Shown: positions 1 through 15,300 of the stretch, one piece after another
Numbering within the stretch: position 1 is the first letter of the stretch
Layout: each line of letters begins with the position of its first letter
Assembly (NCBI RefSeq): GCF_004210375.1
Contig: NC_134837.1
Coordinates: 21,895,586 to 21,959,585 of the forward strand
Direction: 5' to 3'
DNA from: Tachypleus tridentatus
Lineage: Eukaryota; Arthropoda; Merostomata; Xiphosura; Limulidae
DNA: 64,000 nt
The notes under the pieces: model-generated
What the model was told of the DNA's origin: nothing
Seen by the model: the letters and a program-made list of their open reading frames with translations, nothing else
Databases searched by the model: none
Position numbers and translations under genes: made by a program

Positions 1-145
1 ATGAAGAAAAATTAAAGTTAAGACACTTATTACTAGTTTTAAGTCCTGTAAAACCTTGGAGATAATTGTTTACTATTTAACATAACATAACAAAATGTGC
101 ATCATTATTGCATAAAAAAATATGAAATGAAAATTATATACATAC

Positions 146-319
146 TAAGATATCCATATGATTATAATAGTCTTGAGCAATATCTTTGTCAAACAAGTCA
201 GGCTCATCACAAAATGGACACTTCAGCTCAATGATGTTCTGATCTTTGATCTTTACAGTAAAATATGTCTTTAGGCAGTTTCTACATGCCTGATGAGAGC
301 AATTAATCATAGACACCAT
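146..319 (-). CDS. LUBEL (RNF31): LUBEL-like gene, exon 13: RBR RING1 domain
   Basis: 174 bp, 58 codons, acceptor ATTTGTTGCAG/ATG and donor ATCTTA/GTATGT, phase 0. It begins MVSMINCSHQACRNC and contains ELKCPFCDEPDLF. Together with CDLC of the previous exon it completes the RING1 C3HC4 ligand set: C-x2-C, C-x-H-x2-C-x2-C, C-x2-C. The first residue is not an initiator Met; it follows Glu of exon 12. RING1 of RBR ligases recruits the E2~ubiquitin. The HOIP-like YF after the fifth Cys and the terminal DIL support the assignment. The IBR, the catalytic-Cys RING2 and the C-terminal domain must lie left of base 1. Confidence 0.97.
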
Positions 320-3300
320 CTGCAACAAATGCAATATCCTTCAATCATGTATAAGCAGTTAAAAATACATACTTTAATCATATAAGTGGTTATTTGTATT
401 CTGTATATTTTCACGATTGTAGCTATACCCAAACATTTTGATTAGATCTTGTAATTGTGATTACAATAAGTTATAATTATAATTTTATCCAATGCTGTAC
501 TTGTGACTGTGATAGCTTTATGGCACCCTTTGTTGTTTGTTTTTTTCATTATTATAGTTATATTTAAAATACATTAAAATGCCTGAATACTTTTTCAAGT
601 GTTATGTTTGTAATTATTGTATGATTAACATAAACTACATCTTTCAAAGTGTAATAAATAGGTTAAAGCTATATTCTTACTTCTGCTGCTGCATATGTGT
701 TGCTACACAAATCACAATCCTGTTGTAAAAATGTTACTGCTTGTTCTATAGAGTCACATATTTTTGCTGCTTCTAGTGCTTTCTCTTCTTCAAACTGCAT
801 TTCTAGTAGTTTTACAGCTATTTCAGCTTGCTGTCGGGTTCTGCATCTTCCTTCAGCAATGTAATTTGCAAGAATCTGGAATAACATACTGCAATAACTA
901 CACAAAGAATAGATGTTTGACTTATAGATTTTTCTGAAGAGACAAGTTTCCTTCTAGTAATATAGTTTATTAGAAAAAACTAGATAATATAATTTTACCT
1001 AAACAAGGCACTGCAGACTTTAATTACTGCACTAAGAAAGTCTACTGTACTTAAGAAGACAATCTTATTGTAGCTAATCGAAATGTTTCTTTACCTTTGG
1101 ATAAAATGTAATCAAGAACTTGGACAGTCTAAGTCATATCAGATGCAATAATAATGAATTCTGAGACAGAAATTCCCAAAAGGGATTGCCACACATAAGA
1201 GAAGAATAAGTCCAGAAAATTCCATTCTGGAAAAAAGCCATTGTCTTAAACTCATCAGTTCAGTTCTGCCTCATAAAAGGAATTATTAGAATTTAAGAAA
1301 CTGTTTTGTTCGTTAATGTTTCCAATGAAACTTAAAAAGTTATTAGGTTAACAAAACATAAAAGTTTTTCAAAGACTGTTACAGTAATAACAAATATTCA
1401 TGAAAATTGTCCATGTTTATAAATGTCAATGATTATCACTAATGTTATGGCTGAATGAAACACTTAAAACATAACATTAAATAGAAGCCTTCTAAAGTCA
1501 ACTTAAGTTCTCACCTGTGTAACTTTTTAAATCACAGGTTGCAAATTATTTTTCAAGTAAGAAATTTATAACATATTTTCATTAACTTGGTTTTATTAAA
1601 TGTATCATGCTGTGATATTTCTAACATAGTTCTTGTATGCTGCTACTTAAATCCACAACATTCCTATTAAATATTATATAGGCTACAGTTTTCCTGTTAA
1701 ATGTTAGTTAAGCTAAAATGTTCCTCTTAACTGTTACTTATATTACAATATTTCTGTTAATTTTACTTAAGTTGCAATGTTCCTGTGACTATTGCCTAAG
1801 CCACAATGATCTGAAAAAAGATTATTTGCAAGTATTTACAACTAAATAAAAAACAATCAGGTCCAAATAGATTTACAAGACAAACTACTGACATATTAGT
1901 GTTTGAATTCTGCCTATTCATCAAATACAACCATTTTGGAGGAAATGGACAGACAAGGAAAATAAGTGCTACTGAAATAAAATTTGAATTATTTGGATTC
2001 AAATGAACTGCAGTGCTTCTCTGATATAAAGCAACTATTTTTTAAAACTAAATACAAAGAAGTTGATTTGGTTTGTTTGAATTTCATGCAAAGCTACATG
2101 AGGACTATCTACTCCACCTATCCGTAATGTAGCAGTGATAGGCTAGAGTGAAAGTAACTAGCCAACAACCATATACTGCCAACTCCTGAGCTATTCTGTT
2201 ACAACAAATAGTGTAATTAATTATCACATTATAACATCCACAACTGGAAGGGCAAGAGAGCATGTTCAATGATAAGAATATGAGCCCATGACCTACAAAT
2301 TGAGATTCAAGCACCTTAACCATTAGACTAAACAAAAGAATTCAACAGTTTAGGAATACAAACAATGGTAGAACAATTTGTTCATGACAAATGCCACAAA
2401 ACCAATGTAATCATACTTCAAAATGCTTTCACTTTGATAAGTCTGAATAACAAAGAAAAACACTGATTCTATAAAAGGTTTTTTCAATGAATGGGTATAG
2501 AATCTTCTGCAGTATTATGTACCATCAGAAGTCACAACCACTATGAGAAATTAATCAATTCTGTGGCAGATAATATATTCCAAATAAACATGGAAAATAT
2601 GTCATAAAAGTCCAGGCTTGTTAAGATAGTATCACATCCTATGTGTAAAGTTTGTAAGTATATACAAGAGATAAAGGGAAGCCAAAAAAAAAGACAAAAA
2701 CTAAACTGCACATGATCCAAAGGCCAGAAAACAATACATCAGTTTAAACTGTGATCACTTCTTTCAAGTTTTATAATACACATTCATAAGATTGAAGTGT
2801 ATTTCATTTATACAAGTAAAATCTTGACCTGTAACCTTGGTTTATATCAGGTCTACCACTTTACATGTAGTACCTGTTTGCTCAATATCCATTTATCCTA
2901 TATTGAAATATCATATCTAGAAGGTTGAGGTAGGTTTGCTACATAACAGTAATCTTTTGAACTTGATCTTGAGCCCAATGTCAATTCAAAAATTAATTAA
3001 ATCCAGAACTTTATATGTAGTAGTAACTGTTTAATAAGTTACATCAAAATCCACCCATCTGATTTTGAGATTTCCTTTCAACAAGATTGAGACAAATCGA
3101 CAAATTAACAAGGCCAAACCTCCCACTCAGTGATGTATTGCATATGGCATAATAAACTCAACAAATTTCTTAAAGTTTGTCAGTGTTTTTAAGCGAAAAG
3201 TTGTAACTTGTTCAGTCATGATATTCATTAGAGAACAATCATTGGACATACTTATTTCCATATAACAAGTATATCTACTTTTTCTTAATTATGATTTATC

Positions 3301-6300
3301 CATTACTTAACATAAATATGATTTAGATCACTGAAATAAAACAATCAAAAGGGGCAAAAAATAACTCATTTTGCAGAGTTTTGGTTTTCATAGACAGTTC
3401 ATATTTGCTAACTTTGACCTGAAAAAAACTTAAGTACAAAAGTCAAAATGTCATTCCACTCTAAAAATAGGCAAATACAGTCCATTAAAGCCAAAGGTGT
3501 ACTTTACCTAAAATACTTTGAAATAAGATATTTGCACTAATATATGTTTTAATATGAGTTTAAAACAAACTAAACTGTACTTTAGAGGGACATGTAAAGA
3601 ATATACCTGTTCTAGTTCAGGTTGATGTAGTGCAGAACTCTTTTTATCCAAACTAATTTTAGTTGACTGGCTTTTCACTTTCCTGTAAGCACTTTCTTTT
3701 CCACTTCTGTCACATAACTTATCATGCACTTTTTCTCTTTTTCTCATTCCTTCATCATCTACTGAAGGTTTTACATCAGCTGGGGATTCTTCATGATAAT
3801 TTATATCAGCTATTGCCAAACCAGAGGGCATTTCTTCAGTTGTAAATTCACCTTTAGATTTTTCATTTCTGTCATCCAATTTACTATTTACATTTTCTTT
3901 CTTTTGCATATTTCTGTCAATTGACATAGATTTCACATCATCTGAGGTGTTCTGCTGATAAACTTCATCAGATACTGCTAAGCCAGAAGGCTTTTCTTGA
4001 GTTACTGATTTATCTTCAGAGTTTTCAGTTTTATCATAAGATTTATCCTTTACTCTTTCCTTCTTTTGTTTCCTCTCATCTTTCAAAGGTTTCACTTCAC
4101 TTGAGGTCTCCTGCTGAGAACCTTTATCAGGTACTGCTAAGCCAGAAGGCTTTTGTTGAGTTATTGATTCACCTTTAGACTTTTTAATTTTATCATAAGA
4201 TTTATCCTTTACTCTTTCCTTCTTTTGTTTCCTGTCATCTTTTGAAGGTTTCACTTCACTTGAGGTCTCCTGCTGAGAATCTTTATTAGATACTGCTAAG
4301 CCAGAAGGCTTTTCTTGAGTTATTGATTCATTTTTAGACTTTTCAGTTTTATCATAAGATTTGTCCTTTACTCTTTCCTTCTCTTGTTTCTTGTCATCTC
4401 TTGAAGGTTTCACATCACTTGAGGTCTCCTGCTGAGAAACTTCATCAGTTATTGTCAAGCCAGAAGACTTTTCTTTACTTACTGGTTCATCTTTAGGTTT
4501 TTCAGTTTTATCATAACACTTATCATTTTCACTTTCCTTCTTTTCTGTCTTTCTCTCATCTCCTAAAGATTTCACATCGACTGAGGTGTCTGGCTGAGAA
4601 TCTTTATCAGATATTGCTAAACCAGAAGGCTTTTGTTGAGTTACTAATTCATCTTTATACTTTTCAGTTTTATCATAAGATTTATCCTTTACTCTTTCCT
4701 TCTTTTGTTTCTTGTCATCCCTTAAAGGTTTCACATCACCAGAGGTCTCCTGCTGAGAAACTTCATCAGTTATTGTCAAGCCAGAAGACTTTTCTTTACT
4801 TACTGATTCATCTTTAGGTTTTTCAGTTTTATCATAACACTTATCACTTCCACTTTCCTTCTTTTCTGTCTTTCTCTCATCTCCTAAAGATTTCACATCG
4901 ACTGAGGTGTCTGGCTGAGAATCTTTATCAGATACTGCTAAACCAGAAGGCTTTTGTTGAGTTACTGATTCATCTTTAGACTTTTCAGTTTTATCATAAG
5001 ATTTATCCTTTACTCTTTCCTTCTTTTGTTTTTTGTCATCTCTTGAAGGTTTCACATCACTTGAGGACTGCTGAGAAACTTCATAAATTATTGTCAAGCC
5101 AGAAGACTTTTCTTTACTTACTGGTTCATCTTTAGGTTTTTCAGTTTTGTCATAAGATTTATCATTTCCACTTTCCTTCTTTTCTGTCTTTCTCTCATTT
5201 CCTAAAGATTTCACATCGACTGAGGTGTCTGGCTGAGAATCTTTATCAGATATTGCTAAACCAGAAGGCTTTTGTTGAGTTACTGATTCATCTTTAGACA
5301 TTTCAGTTTTATCATAAGATTTATCCTTTACTCTTTCCTTCTTTTGTTTCTTGTCATCTCTTGAAGGTTTCACATCACTTGAGGACTGCTGAGAAACTTC
5401 ATCAATTATTGTCAAGCCAGAAGACTTTTCTTTATTTACTGGTTCATCTTTAGGTTTTTCAGTTTTATCATAAGACTTATCATTTCCACTTTCCTTCTTT
5501 TCTGTCTTTCTCTCATCTTCTAAAGATTTCACATCGACTGAGGTGTCTGGCTGAGAATCTTTATCAGATATTGCTAAACCAGAAGGCTTTTGTTGAGTTA
5601 CTGATTCATCTTTAGACTTTTCAGTTTTATCATAAGATTTATCCTTTACTCTTTCCTTCTTTTGTTTCTTGTCATCCCTTAAAGGTTTCACATCACTTGA
5701 GGTCTCCTGCTGAGAAACTTCATCAGTTATTGTCAAGCCAGAAGAGTCTTCTTTACTTACTGGTTCATCTTTAGGTTTTTCAGTTTTATCATAAGACTTA
5801 TCATTTCCACTTTCCTTCTTTTCTGTCTTTCTGTCATCTCCTAAAGATATCACATCACATGAAGTATCTGGCTGAGAAACTTTATCTGATACTGCTAAGA
5901 CAGAAGGCTTTCCTTGAGCTATTGATTCATCTTTAGACTTTTCATTTTCGTTATAAGTTTTATCTTTTACCTTCTTTTCAATCTTTCCATCATGTTTATC
6001 AGAGGGTTTATCATCAGATTTATCATGTATCTTAACAAAATGTGCATCATCCTTATCTAATGATCTTTCTAAAGATTCTTCCTTTTTTTTCTTTATTTCA
6101 GTTACTTCCTCTTTTTGCTCAGGTTTACTAGCTGCTTTTACAGGATGTGCAACCTCAACTGAAATTTTATTATCACAGATTTCACCTTTCATATTTATTT
6201 CAAGGCACTTTCCATTATCTTCATGTTTATCAGATAGTTTCACATAATGTGCCCCACCAACTAATTGTTTGTCTGAAGTTTCTTTACTTTTTTCCTCTAT

Positions 6301-9300
6301 TTCAGATCTTCCATTTTTCTCCTCAATTTCATTAAATTGTTCAGAAATGTACATCTTCTCAATCGTTATTTCTTTCACAGATTCTTCATTTATCTGTTTG
6401 ATATTAACTTCCCCCTGCCTTTTCTCAGGTCCATCTGATGGTTTGACAGAATGTGCATTAGTATTAAATGAGTTATCTAAACTTTCTCCACATTTCTCTT
6501 TTATCTCATCCTCTTTTTTATCATAATGCATATCCTTATTCAATGATTTATTCAAAGATTCTTCACTTTTTCTCTTTATTGCTGATTTCATCTCAATCTT
6601 ATTAGATTCAGATGATTCTACATTAACTATATCCTCAATCAATGGTTTATCTGAAATTTTTTCACTTTTATCCTTCAGTTCATCTTTTTTATTCTCTTGA
6701 ACAGACTCAGTAGATTGTTGAACAGATTTTCTATCACTTGTCATCAGGTTTCCTAGTGATTCTTCAATTTTTCTTTTACTTCAAGTTTCATTTCTTTCTC
6801 TTCAGGCTTGACAGGTGATTTGACAAAATGTGATTCATCAGTGACAGGTCTATCTAAAATTTCTTCAAGCTTTTTCTTTCTTTCACCCATTTTACCTTTT
6901 TTGTCAAGCTCACCAGATTGTTTAATAGAATGTTCATCTTCAATGAAAGATTTATCAAAAGATTCTTCAGTTTTCGTTTTTGTTTCAGACTTCCTTTCAA
7001 TCTTATCATGTTCATCAGGTGATTTTATTGAAAGAATATCCTCAGCCAATGACTTGTGTAAAGGTTTTTCACTTTTGTCCTTTATTTCATCCTTTTTATC
7101 CTCCTCAACAGTCTCAGTAGATAGTTGAACAGATTTTGCATCCTCAGTTATTAGGTTTCCTAATGATTCTTCAATTTTCTCTTTCACTTCAAGTTTCTTT
7201 TCTTTCTCTTGAAGCTTATCAGATGATTTGCATAAATGTAATTCATCAGTGACAACTCTATCTAAAGTTTCTTCAGGCTTTTTCTCTATATCATTCTTTT
7301 TATATATTTTGTCAGGCTCACCAGATTCTGTAACAGAATGTTCATCTTCAACCAATGATTTATCCAAAGATTCTTCAGTTTTGGTTTTTATTTCAGACTT
7401 TCTTTCAACCTCATCATGCTTACCAGATATATCCTCAGCCAATGGCTTATGCAAAGGTTTTTCACTTTTGTCCTTTATTTCATCCTTTTCATCCTCCTCA
7501 ACAGTCTCAGTAGATAGTTGAACAGATTTTGCAACCTCAGTTATGAGGTTTCTTAATGATTCTTCAATTTTCTCTTTTACTTCAAGTTTCATTTCTTTCT
7601 CTTCAGGCTTCTCAGATGATTTGACAAAATGTGATTCATCAGTGACAACTCTATCTAAAGTTTCTTCAGGCTTTTTCTCTGTATCATCCTTTTCACATAT
7701 TTTGTCAGGCTCACCAGATTCTGTAGCAGAATGTTCATCTTCAACCAATGATTTATGCAAAGATTCTTCAGTTTTCGTTTTTATTTCAGACTTTCTTTCA
7801 ATCTTGTCATGCTTACCAGATATATCCTCAGCCAATGGCTTATGTAAAGGTTTTTCTCTTTTATCCTTTATTTCATCCTTTTTATCCTCCTCAACTGACA
7901 GTTGGACAGATTTTGCATCCTTAGTCATTAGGTCTTCTGGTGATTCTTGAATTTTCTCTTTTACTTCAAGTTCCATTTCTTTTTCTTCAGGCTTGGCAGG
8001 TGGTTTAACAAAATGTGATTCATCAGTGACAACTCTACCTGCAGTTTCTTCGGGCTTTTTCTCTCTATCATCCTTTTCACACATTTTGTCAGGCTCACCA
8101 AATTGTTTAAGAGAATGTTCATCTTGAATCATACATTTATCCAAAGATTCTTCAGTTTTCGTTTTTATTTCAGACTTTCTTTCAATGTTATCATGCTTAC
8201 CAGATATATCCTCAGTCAATGGCTTATGTAAAGGTTTTTCACTTTTGTCCTTTATTTCATCCTTTATATCCTCCTCAACAGTCTCAGTAGATAGTTGAAC
8301 AGATTTTGCATCCTCAGTTATGAGGTTTCCTAATGATTCTTCAATTTTCTCTTTTACTTCAAGTTTTATTTCTTTCCCTTCAGGTTTGGCAGATAATTTG
8401 ACAAAATGTGATTCATCAGTGACAACTCTATCTAAAGTTTCTTCAGGCTTTTTCTCTGTATCAACCTTTTCACATATTTTGTCAGGCTCAGCAGATTCTG
8501 TAACAGAATGTTCATCTTCAACCAATGATTTATCCAAAGATTCTTCAGTTTTGGTTTTTACTTCAGACTTTCTTTCAACCTTATCATGCTTACCAGATAT
8601 ATCCTCAGCCAATGGCTTATGTGAAGGTTTTTCTCTTTTATCCTTTATTTCATCCTTTTTTTCCTCCTCAACAGTCTCAGTAGATAGTTGAACAGATTTT
8701 GCATCCTCAGTTATGAGGTTTCCTAATGATTCTTCAATTTTCTCTTTTACTTCAAGTTTCATTTCTTTCTCTTCAGGCTTGGCAGGTGGTTTCACAAAAT
8801 GAGATTCATCAGTGAGAACTCTACCTGCAGTTTCTTCAGGCTTTTTCTCTCTATCATCCTTTTCACACATTTTGTCAGGCTCACCAAATTGTTTAAGAGA
8901 ATGTTCATCTTGAATCAAAGATTTATCCAAAGATTCTTCAGTTTTCGTTTTTATTTCAGACTTTCTTTCAATATTATCATGCTTACCAGATATATCCTCA
9001 GCCAATGGCTTATGCAAAGGTTTTTCACTTTTGTCCTTTATTTCATCCTTTTTATCCTCCTCAATAGTAGATAGTTGTACAGATTTTGCATCCTTAGTCA
9101 TTAGGTTTTCTGGTGATTCTTGAATTTTATCTTTTACTTCAAGTTTCATTTCTTTCTCTTCAGGCTTGGCAGGTGGTTCAACAAAATGTGATTCGTCAGT
9201 GAGAACTCTACCTGCAGTTTCTTCAGGCTTTTTCTCTATATCATTCTTTTTATATATTTTGTCACGCTCACCAGATTCTGTAACAGAATGTTCATCTTCA

Positions 9301-12300
9301 ACCAATGATTTATGCAAAGATTCTTCAGTTTTGGTTTTTACTTCAGACTTTCTTTCAATCTTTTCATGCTTACCAGATATATCCTCAGCCAATGGCTTAT
9401 GTAAAGGTTTTTCTCTTTTATCCTTTATGTTATCCTTTTTATCCTCCTCAACTGACAGATGGACAGATTTTGCATCCTTAGTCATTAGGTCTTCTGGTGA
9501 TTCTTGAATTTTCTCTTTTACTTCAAGTTCCATTTCTTTTTCTTCAGGCTTGGCAGGTGGTTTAACAAAATGTGATTCATCAGTGACAACTCTACCTGCA
9601 GTTTCTTCGGGCTTTTTCTCTCTATCATCCTTTTCACACATTTTGTCAGGCTCACCAAATTGTTTAAGAGAATGTTCATCTTGAATCAAAGATTTATCCA
9701 AAGATTCTTCAGTTTTCGTTTTTATTTCAGACTTTCTTTCAATGTTATCATGCTTACCAGATATATCCTCAGTCAATGGCTTATGTAAAGGTTTTTCACT
9801 TTTGTCCTTTATTTCATCCTTTTTATCCTCCTCAACAGTCTCAGTAGATAGTTGAACAGATTTTGCATCCTCAGTTATGAGGTTTCCTAATGATTCTTCA
9901 ATTTTCTCTTTTACTTCAAGTTTCATTTCTTTCCCTTCAGGTTTGGCAGATAATTTGACAAAATGTGATTCATCAGTGACAACTCTATCTAAAGTTTCTT
10001 CAGGCTTTTTCTCTATATCAACCTTTTCACATATTTTGTCAGGCTCAGCAGATTCTGTAACAGAATGTTCATCTTCAACCAATGATTTATCCAAAGATTC
10101 TTCAGTTTTGGTTTTTATTTCAGACTTTCTTTCAACCTCATCATGCTTACCAGATATATCCTCAGCCAATGGCTTATTCAAAGGTTTTTCACTTTTATCC
10201 TTTATTTCATCCTTTTTCTCCTCCTCAACAGTCTCAGTAGATAGTTGAACAGATTTTGCATCCTCAGTTATGAGGTTTCCTAATGATTCTCCAATTTTTT
10301 TTTTTACTTCAAGTTTTATTTCTTTCCCTTCAGGTTTGGCAGATAATTTGACAAAATGTGATTCATCAGTGACAACTCTATCTAAAGTTTCTTCAGGCTT
10401 TTTCTCTGTATCAACCTTTTCACATATTTTGTCAGGCTCAGCAGTTTCTGTAACAGAATGTTCATCTTCAACCAAAGATTTATCCAAAGATTCTTCAGTT
10501 TTCGTTTTTACTTCAGACTTTCTTTCAACCTTATCATGCTTACCAGATATATCCTCAGCCAATGGCTTATGTGAAGGTTTTTCTCTTTTATCCTTTATTT
10601 CATCCTTTTCATCCTCCTCAACAGACTCAGTAGATAGTTGGACAGATTTTGCATCCTTAGTCATTAGGTTTTCTTGCGATTCTTCAATTTTCTCTTTTAC
10701 TTCAAGTTTCATTTCTTTCTCTTCAGGCTTGGCAGGTGGTTTCACAAAATGAGATTCATCAGTGAGAACTCTACCTGCAGTTTCTTCAGGCTTTTTCTCT
10801 CTATCATCCTTTTCACACATTTCGTCAGGCTCACCAAATTGTTTAAGAGAATGTTCATCTTGAATCAAAGATTTATCCAAAGATTCTTCAGTTTTCGTTT
10901 TTATTTCAGACTTTCTTTCAATATTATCATGCTTACCAGATATATCCTCAGCCAATGGCTTATGCAAAGGTTTTCACTTTTGTCCTTTATTTCATCCTTT
11001 TATCCTCCTCAACAGACTCAGTAGATAGTTGTACAGATTTTGCATCCTTAGTCATTAGGTTTTCTGGTGATTCTTGAATTTTATCTTTTACTTCAAGTTT
11101 CATTTCTTTCTCTTCAGGCTTGGCAGGTGGTTCAACAAAATGTGATTCGTCAGTGAGAACTCTACCTGCAGTTTCTTCAGGCTTTTTCTCTATATCATCC
11201 TTTTTTATATATTTTGTCAGGCTCACCAGATTCTGTAACAGAATGTTCATCTTCAACCAATGATTTATGCAAAGATTCTTCAGTTTTGGTTTTTACTTCA
11301 GACTTTCTTTCAATCTTTTCATGCTTACCAGATATATCCTCAGCCAATGGCTTATGTAAAGGTTTTTCTCTTTTATCCTTTATTTCATCCTTTTTATCCT
11401 CCTCAACTGACAGATGGACAGATTTTGCATCCTTAGTCATTAGGTCTTCTGGTGATTCTTGAATTTTCTCTTTTACTTCAAGTTCCATTTCTTTTTTCTT
11501 CAGGCTTGGCAGGTGGTTTAACAAAATGTGATTCATCAGTGACAACTCTACCTGCAGTTTCTTCGGGCTTTTTCTCTCTATCATCCTTTTCACACATTTT
11601 GTCAGGGTCACCAAATTGTTTAAGAGAATGTTCATCTTGAATCATACATTTATCCAAAGATTCTTCAGTTTTCGTTTTTATTTCAGACTTTCTTTCAACC
11701 TTATCATGCTTACCAGATATATCCTCAGACAATGGCTTATGTGAAGGTTTTTCTCTTTTATCCTTTATTTCGTCCTTTTTCTCCTCCTCAACAGACGCAG
11801 TAAATAGTTGGACAGATTTTGCATCCTTAGTCATTAGGTTTTCTGGCGATTCTTCAATTTTCTCTTTTACTTCAAGTTTCATTTCTTTCTCTTCAGGCTT
11901 GGCAGGTGGTTTAACAAAATGTGATTCATCAGTGAGAACTCTACCTGCAGTTTCTTCAGGCTTTCTCTCTGTATCATCCCTTTCACACATTTTGTCAGGC
12001 TCACCAAATTGTTTAAGAGAATGATCATCTTGAATCAAAGATTTATCCAAAGATTCTTCAGTTTTCGTTTTTATTTCAGACTTTCTTTCAATGTTATCAT
12101 GCTTACCAGATATATCCTCAGTCAATGGCTTATGTAAAGGTTTTTCACTTTTGTCCTTTATTTCATCCTTTTTATCCTCCTCAACAGTCTCAGTAGATAG
12201 TTGAACAGATTTTGCATCCTCAGTTATGAGGTTTCCTAATGATTCTTCAATTTTCTCTTTTACTTCAAGTTTTATTTCTTTCCCTTCAGGTTTGGCAGAT

Positions 12301-15300
12301 AATTTGACAAAATGTGATTCATCAGTGACAACTCTATCTAAAGTTTCTTCAGGCTTTTTCTCTGTATCAACCTTTTCACATATTTTGTCAGGCTCAGCAG
12401 TTTCTGTAACAGAATGTTCATCTTCAACCAAAGATTTATCCAAAGATTCTTCAGTTTTCGTTTTTACTTCAGACTTTCTTTCAACCTTATCATGCTTACC
12501 AGATATATCCTCAGCCAATGGCTTATGTGAAGGTTTTTCTCTTTTATCCTTTATTTCATTCTTTTCATCCTCCTCAACAGACTCAGTAGATAGTTGGACA
12601 GATTTTGCATCCTTACTCATTAGGTTTTCTTGCGATTCTTCAATTTTCTCTTTTACTTCAAGTTTCATTTCTTTCTCTTCAGGCTTGGCAGGTGATTTAA
12701 CAAAATGAGATTCATCAGTGAGAACTCTACCTGCAGTTTCTTCAGGCTTTTTCTCTCTATCATCCTTTTCACACATTTTGTCAGGCTCAGCAAATTGTTT
12801 AAGAGAATGTTCATCTTGAATCAAAGATTTATCCAAAGATTCTTCAGTTTTCGTTTTTATTTCAGACTTTCTTTCAATATTATCATGCTTACCAGATATA
12901 TCCTCAGTCAATGGCTTATGCAAAGGTTTTTCACTTTTGTCCTTTATTTCATCCTTTTTATCCTCCTCAACAGTCTCAGTAGATAGTTGAACAGATTTTG
13001 CATCCTCAGTTATGAGGTTTCCTAATGATTCTTCAATTTTCTCTTTTACTTCAAGTTTCATTTCTTTCTCTTCAGGCTTGGCAGGTGGTTTAACAAAATG
13101 AGATTCATCAGTGAGAACTCTACCTGCAGTTTCTTCAGGCTTTTCCTCTCTATCATCCTTTTCACACATTTCGTCAGGCTCACCAAATTGTTTAAGAGAA
13201 TGTTCATCTTGAATCAAAGATTTATCCAAAGATTCTTCAGTTTTCGTTTTTATTTCAGGCTTTCTTTCAATATTATCATGCTTACCAGATATATCCTCAG
13301 CCAATGGCTTATGCAAAGGTTTTTCACTTTTGTCCTTTATTTCATCCTTTTTATCCTCCTCAACTGACAGTTGGACAGATTTTGCATCCTCAGTTATGAG
13401 GTTTCCTAATGATTCTTCAATTTTTTCTTTTACTTCAAGTTTCATTTCTTTCTCTTCAGGCTTGGCAGGTGGTTTAATAAAATGAGATTCATCAGTGAGA
13501 ACTCTACCTGCAGTTTCTTCAGGCTTTTTCTCTCTATCATCCTTTTCACACATTTCGTCAGGCTCACCAAATTGTTTAATAGAATGTTCATCTTGAATCA
13601 AAGATTTATCCAAAGATTTTTCAGTTTTCGTTTTTATTTCAGACTTTCTTTCAACCTTATCATGCTTACCAGATATATCCTCAGCCAATGGCTTATGTGA
13701 AGGTTTTTCTCTTTTATCCTTTATTTCATCCTTTTTCTCCTCCTCAACAGACGCAGTAAATAGTTGGACAGATTTTGCATCCTTAGTCATTAGGTTTTCT
13801 GGCGATTCTTCAATTTTCTCTTTTACTTCAAGTTTCATTTCTTTCTCTTCAGGCTTGGCAGGTGGTTTAACAAAATGTGATTCATCAGTGAGAACTCTAC
13901 CTGCAGTTTCTTCAGGCTTTCTCTCTGTATCATCCCTTTCACACATTTTGTCAGGCTCACCAAATTGTTTAAGAGAATGATCATCTTGAATCAAAGATTT
14001 ATCCAAAGATTCTTCAGTTTTCGTTTTTATTTCAGACTTTCTTTCAACCTTATCATGCTTACTAGATATATCCGCAGCCAATGGCTTATACAAAGGTTTC
14101 TCACTTTTATCCTTTATTTCATCCTTTTTATCCTCCTCAACAGACTCAGTAGATAGTTGAACAGATTTTGCATCCTCAGTTATGAGGTTTCCTAATGATT
14201 CTTCAATTTTCTCTTTTACTTCAAGTTTGTTTTCTTTCTCTTCAGGCTTATCAGATGATTTGACAAAATGTGATTCATCAGTGACAACTCTATCTAAAGT
14301 TTCTTCAGGCTTTTTCTCTGTATCAACCTTTTCACATATTTTGTCAGGCTCACCAGATTCTGTAACAGAATGTTCATCTTCAACCAAAGATTTATCCAAA
14401 GATTCTTCAGTTTTGGTTTTTACTTCAGACTTTCTTTCAACCTTATCATGCTTACCAGATATATCCTCAGCCAATGGCTTATGTGAAGGTTTTTCTCTTT
14501 TATCCTTTATTTCATCCTTTTCATCCTCCTCAACAGACTCAGTAGATAGTTGGACAGATTTTGCATCCTTAGTCATTAGGTTTTCTTGCGATTCTTCAAT
14601 TTTCTCTTTTACTTCAAGTTTCATTTCTTTCTCTTCAGGCTTGGCAGGTGATTTAACAAAATGAGATTCATCAGTGAGAACTCTACCTGCAGTTTCTTCA
14701 CGCTTTTTCTCTCTATCATCCTTTTCACACATTTTGTCAGGCTCACCAAATTGTTTAAGAGAATGTTCATCTTGAATCAAAGATTTATCCAAAGATTCTT
14801 CAGTTTTCGTTTTTATTTCAGACTTTCTTTCAATATTATCATGCTTACCAGATATATCCTCAGTCAATAGCTTATGCAAAGGTTTTTCACTTTTGTCCTT
14901 TATTTCATCCTTTTTATCCTCCTCAACAGTCTCAGTAGATAGTTGAACAGATTTTGCATCCTCAGTTATGAGGTTTCCTAATGATTCTTCAATTTTCTCT
15001 TTTACTTCAAGTTTCATTTCTTTCTCTTCAGGCTTGGCAGGTGGTTTAACAAAATGAGATTCATCAGTGAGAACTCTACCTGCAGTTTCTTCAGGCTTTT
15101 CCTCTCTATCATCCTTTTCACACATTTTGTCAGGCTCACCAAATTGTTTAAGAGAATGTTCATCTTGAATCAAAGATTTATCCAAAGATTCTTCAGTTTT
15201 CGTTTTTATTTCAGACTTTCTTTCAATATTATCATGCTTACCAGATATATCCTCAGCCAATGGCTTATGCAAAGGTTTTTCACTTTTGTCCTTTATTTCA

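Larger units (their letters stand above)
876..3606 (-). other. Intron between the giant exon and exon 12
   Basis: 2.7 kb of AT-rich non-coding sequence. It contains a decayed SINE copy (2089-2330) and a degenerate tandem repeat (1640-1808). Nothing else is recognisable. Confidence 0.85.

Noticed and set aside
134-334. Reading the RING1 segment as a small independent protein starting at its first ATG
   Set aside because: That ATG directly follows a splice acceptor (TTGCAG), and the first zinc-ligand pair lies in the preceding exon in phase.
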